DNA from: Aquariibacter albus
GTDB taxonomy: Bacteria; Pseudomonadota; Gammaproteobacteria; Burkholderiales; Burkholderiaceae_C
Reading direction: 5' to 3'
NCBI RefSeq assembly: GCF_014145335.1
Contig: NZ_JACIVI010000003.1
Coordinates: 248,001-312,000, forward strand
Length of the DNA: 64,000 nucleotides
In this document: positions 63,824 to 64,000 of the stretch, in pieces
Position numbering within the stretch: position 1 is the first letter of the stretch
Layout of the letters: every line of letters begins with the position of its first letter
Notes under the pieces: model-generated
Databases searched by the model: none
The model's input: only the letters and a program-made list of their open reading frames with translations
Told to the model about the DNA's origin: nothing
Translations under genes and position numbers: made by a program

Positions 63824-64000
63824 TCAGAAGCGCACCCGCGGCGCCGCAGCCGGCTGCGGCGTCTTGGCCTGCTGGCCGCCGAAGAGCTGGTTCAGCAGGC
63901 CGGGCGCGGCCTCGGGCGCGGGCGGCGAGGCCACCAGCACCAGGTCGCCGGCCTGCAGCGGGGCCGGGGCGCCGGGCTCGACCTTGTCGGCCGGCAGCAC
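63824..64000 (-). CDS. MacA-like periplasmic adaptor, C-terminus only
   Basis: The last 58 residues of a gene that continues beyond the window. The readable part ([24 protein letters not shown], trimmed, then a Gln/Pro/Ala tail ending APRVRF) fits the C-terminus of an HlyD/MacA-type membrane-fusion protein by context. Sequence alone is too short to prove it. It ends 8 nt before the ATPase start. Confidence 0.65.
   Translation of the reverse strand: MLPADKVEPGAPAPLQAGDLVLVASPPAPEAAPGLLNQLFGGQQAKTPQPAAAPRVRF

Overview
The window is 64 kb of very GC-rich chromosome that reads as a betaproteobacterium of the order Burkholderiales, close to the Rubrivivax/Leptothrix/Ideonella group. This placement is inference from gene content and order: rnc-era-recO-pdxJ-acpS-nagZ, rne divergent from rluC, smpB divergent from ratA-rnfH followed by guaB and guaA, a PhaR repressor, and a CbbR-linked Calvin-cycle cluster. 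No rRNA, plasmid origin or CRISPR array is visible. One tRNA gene, tRNA-Val(GAC), is present.

Layout. 1-5.9 kb: RNA processing and cofactor genes on the + strand (rnc, cut by the window edge, to nagZ and two small unknown genes). 5.9-11.0 kb (-): a low-GC exported Cys-rich protein, a Tat-type metallo-beta-lactamase-fold enzyme, and RNase E with a long leader. 11.6-14.8 kb (+): rluC, a HAD phosphatase, a Rieske protein and an S49 peptidase, closely packed. 14.8-19.2 kb: cbbR divergent from cbbF-cbbP-cbbY. 19.2-26.7 kb: a LysR regulator with divergent FMN-type and GST genes, tRNA-Val, relA, an alpha/beta hydrolase, 3-hydroxybutyrate dehydrogenase and a SIMPL protein. 26.9-29.5 kb: ompR-envZ and a truncated globin. 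29.6-34.1 kb: motility control, with a diguanylate cyclase translationally coupled to a FleN/MinD-like ATPase, divergent from cheR-cheD-cheB behind a textbook sigma-28 promoter. 34.1-37.3 kb: a thioredoxin/CcdA pair, and an SDR enzyme divergent from a GlxA-type regulator.

37.2-50.7 kb is the accessory part. It holds a LOTUS-domain-like protein that ends exactly at a decayed IS3-family element, then two tandem, conspicuously lower-GC membrane acyltransferases with SGNH domains. Next come the lactate genes lldP-lldD with a LysR regulator, and a 2.6 kb block bounded by direct repeats of the guaA 3' end. That block carries an orphan ribbon-helix-helix antitoxin, a dienelactone-hydrolase fragment, a small monooxygenase and its divergent GlxA-type regulator. 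I read it as an eroded genomic island at the guaA attachment site.

50.7-64 kb returns to core genes. The - strand carries guaB, an MFS transporter and guaA, with ratA-rnfH upstream; smpB is on +. They are followed by a beta-lyase overlapping an acyltransferase, rimO, a periplasmic SRPBCC protein on +, phaR, and a MacAB-like ABC exporter cut by the window end. Together the genes suggest a motile, PHB-accumulating organism with Calvin-cycle capacity that also oxidises lactate. I did not find a clearly novel system. The guaA-bounded remnant, the LOTUS-domain gene and the exported Cys-rich protein are the least conventional elements.
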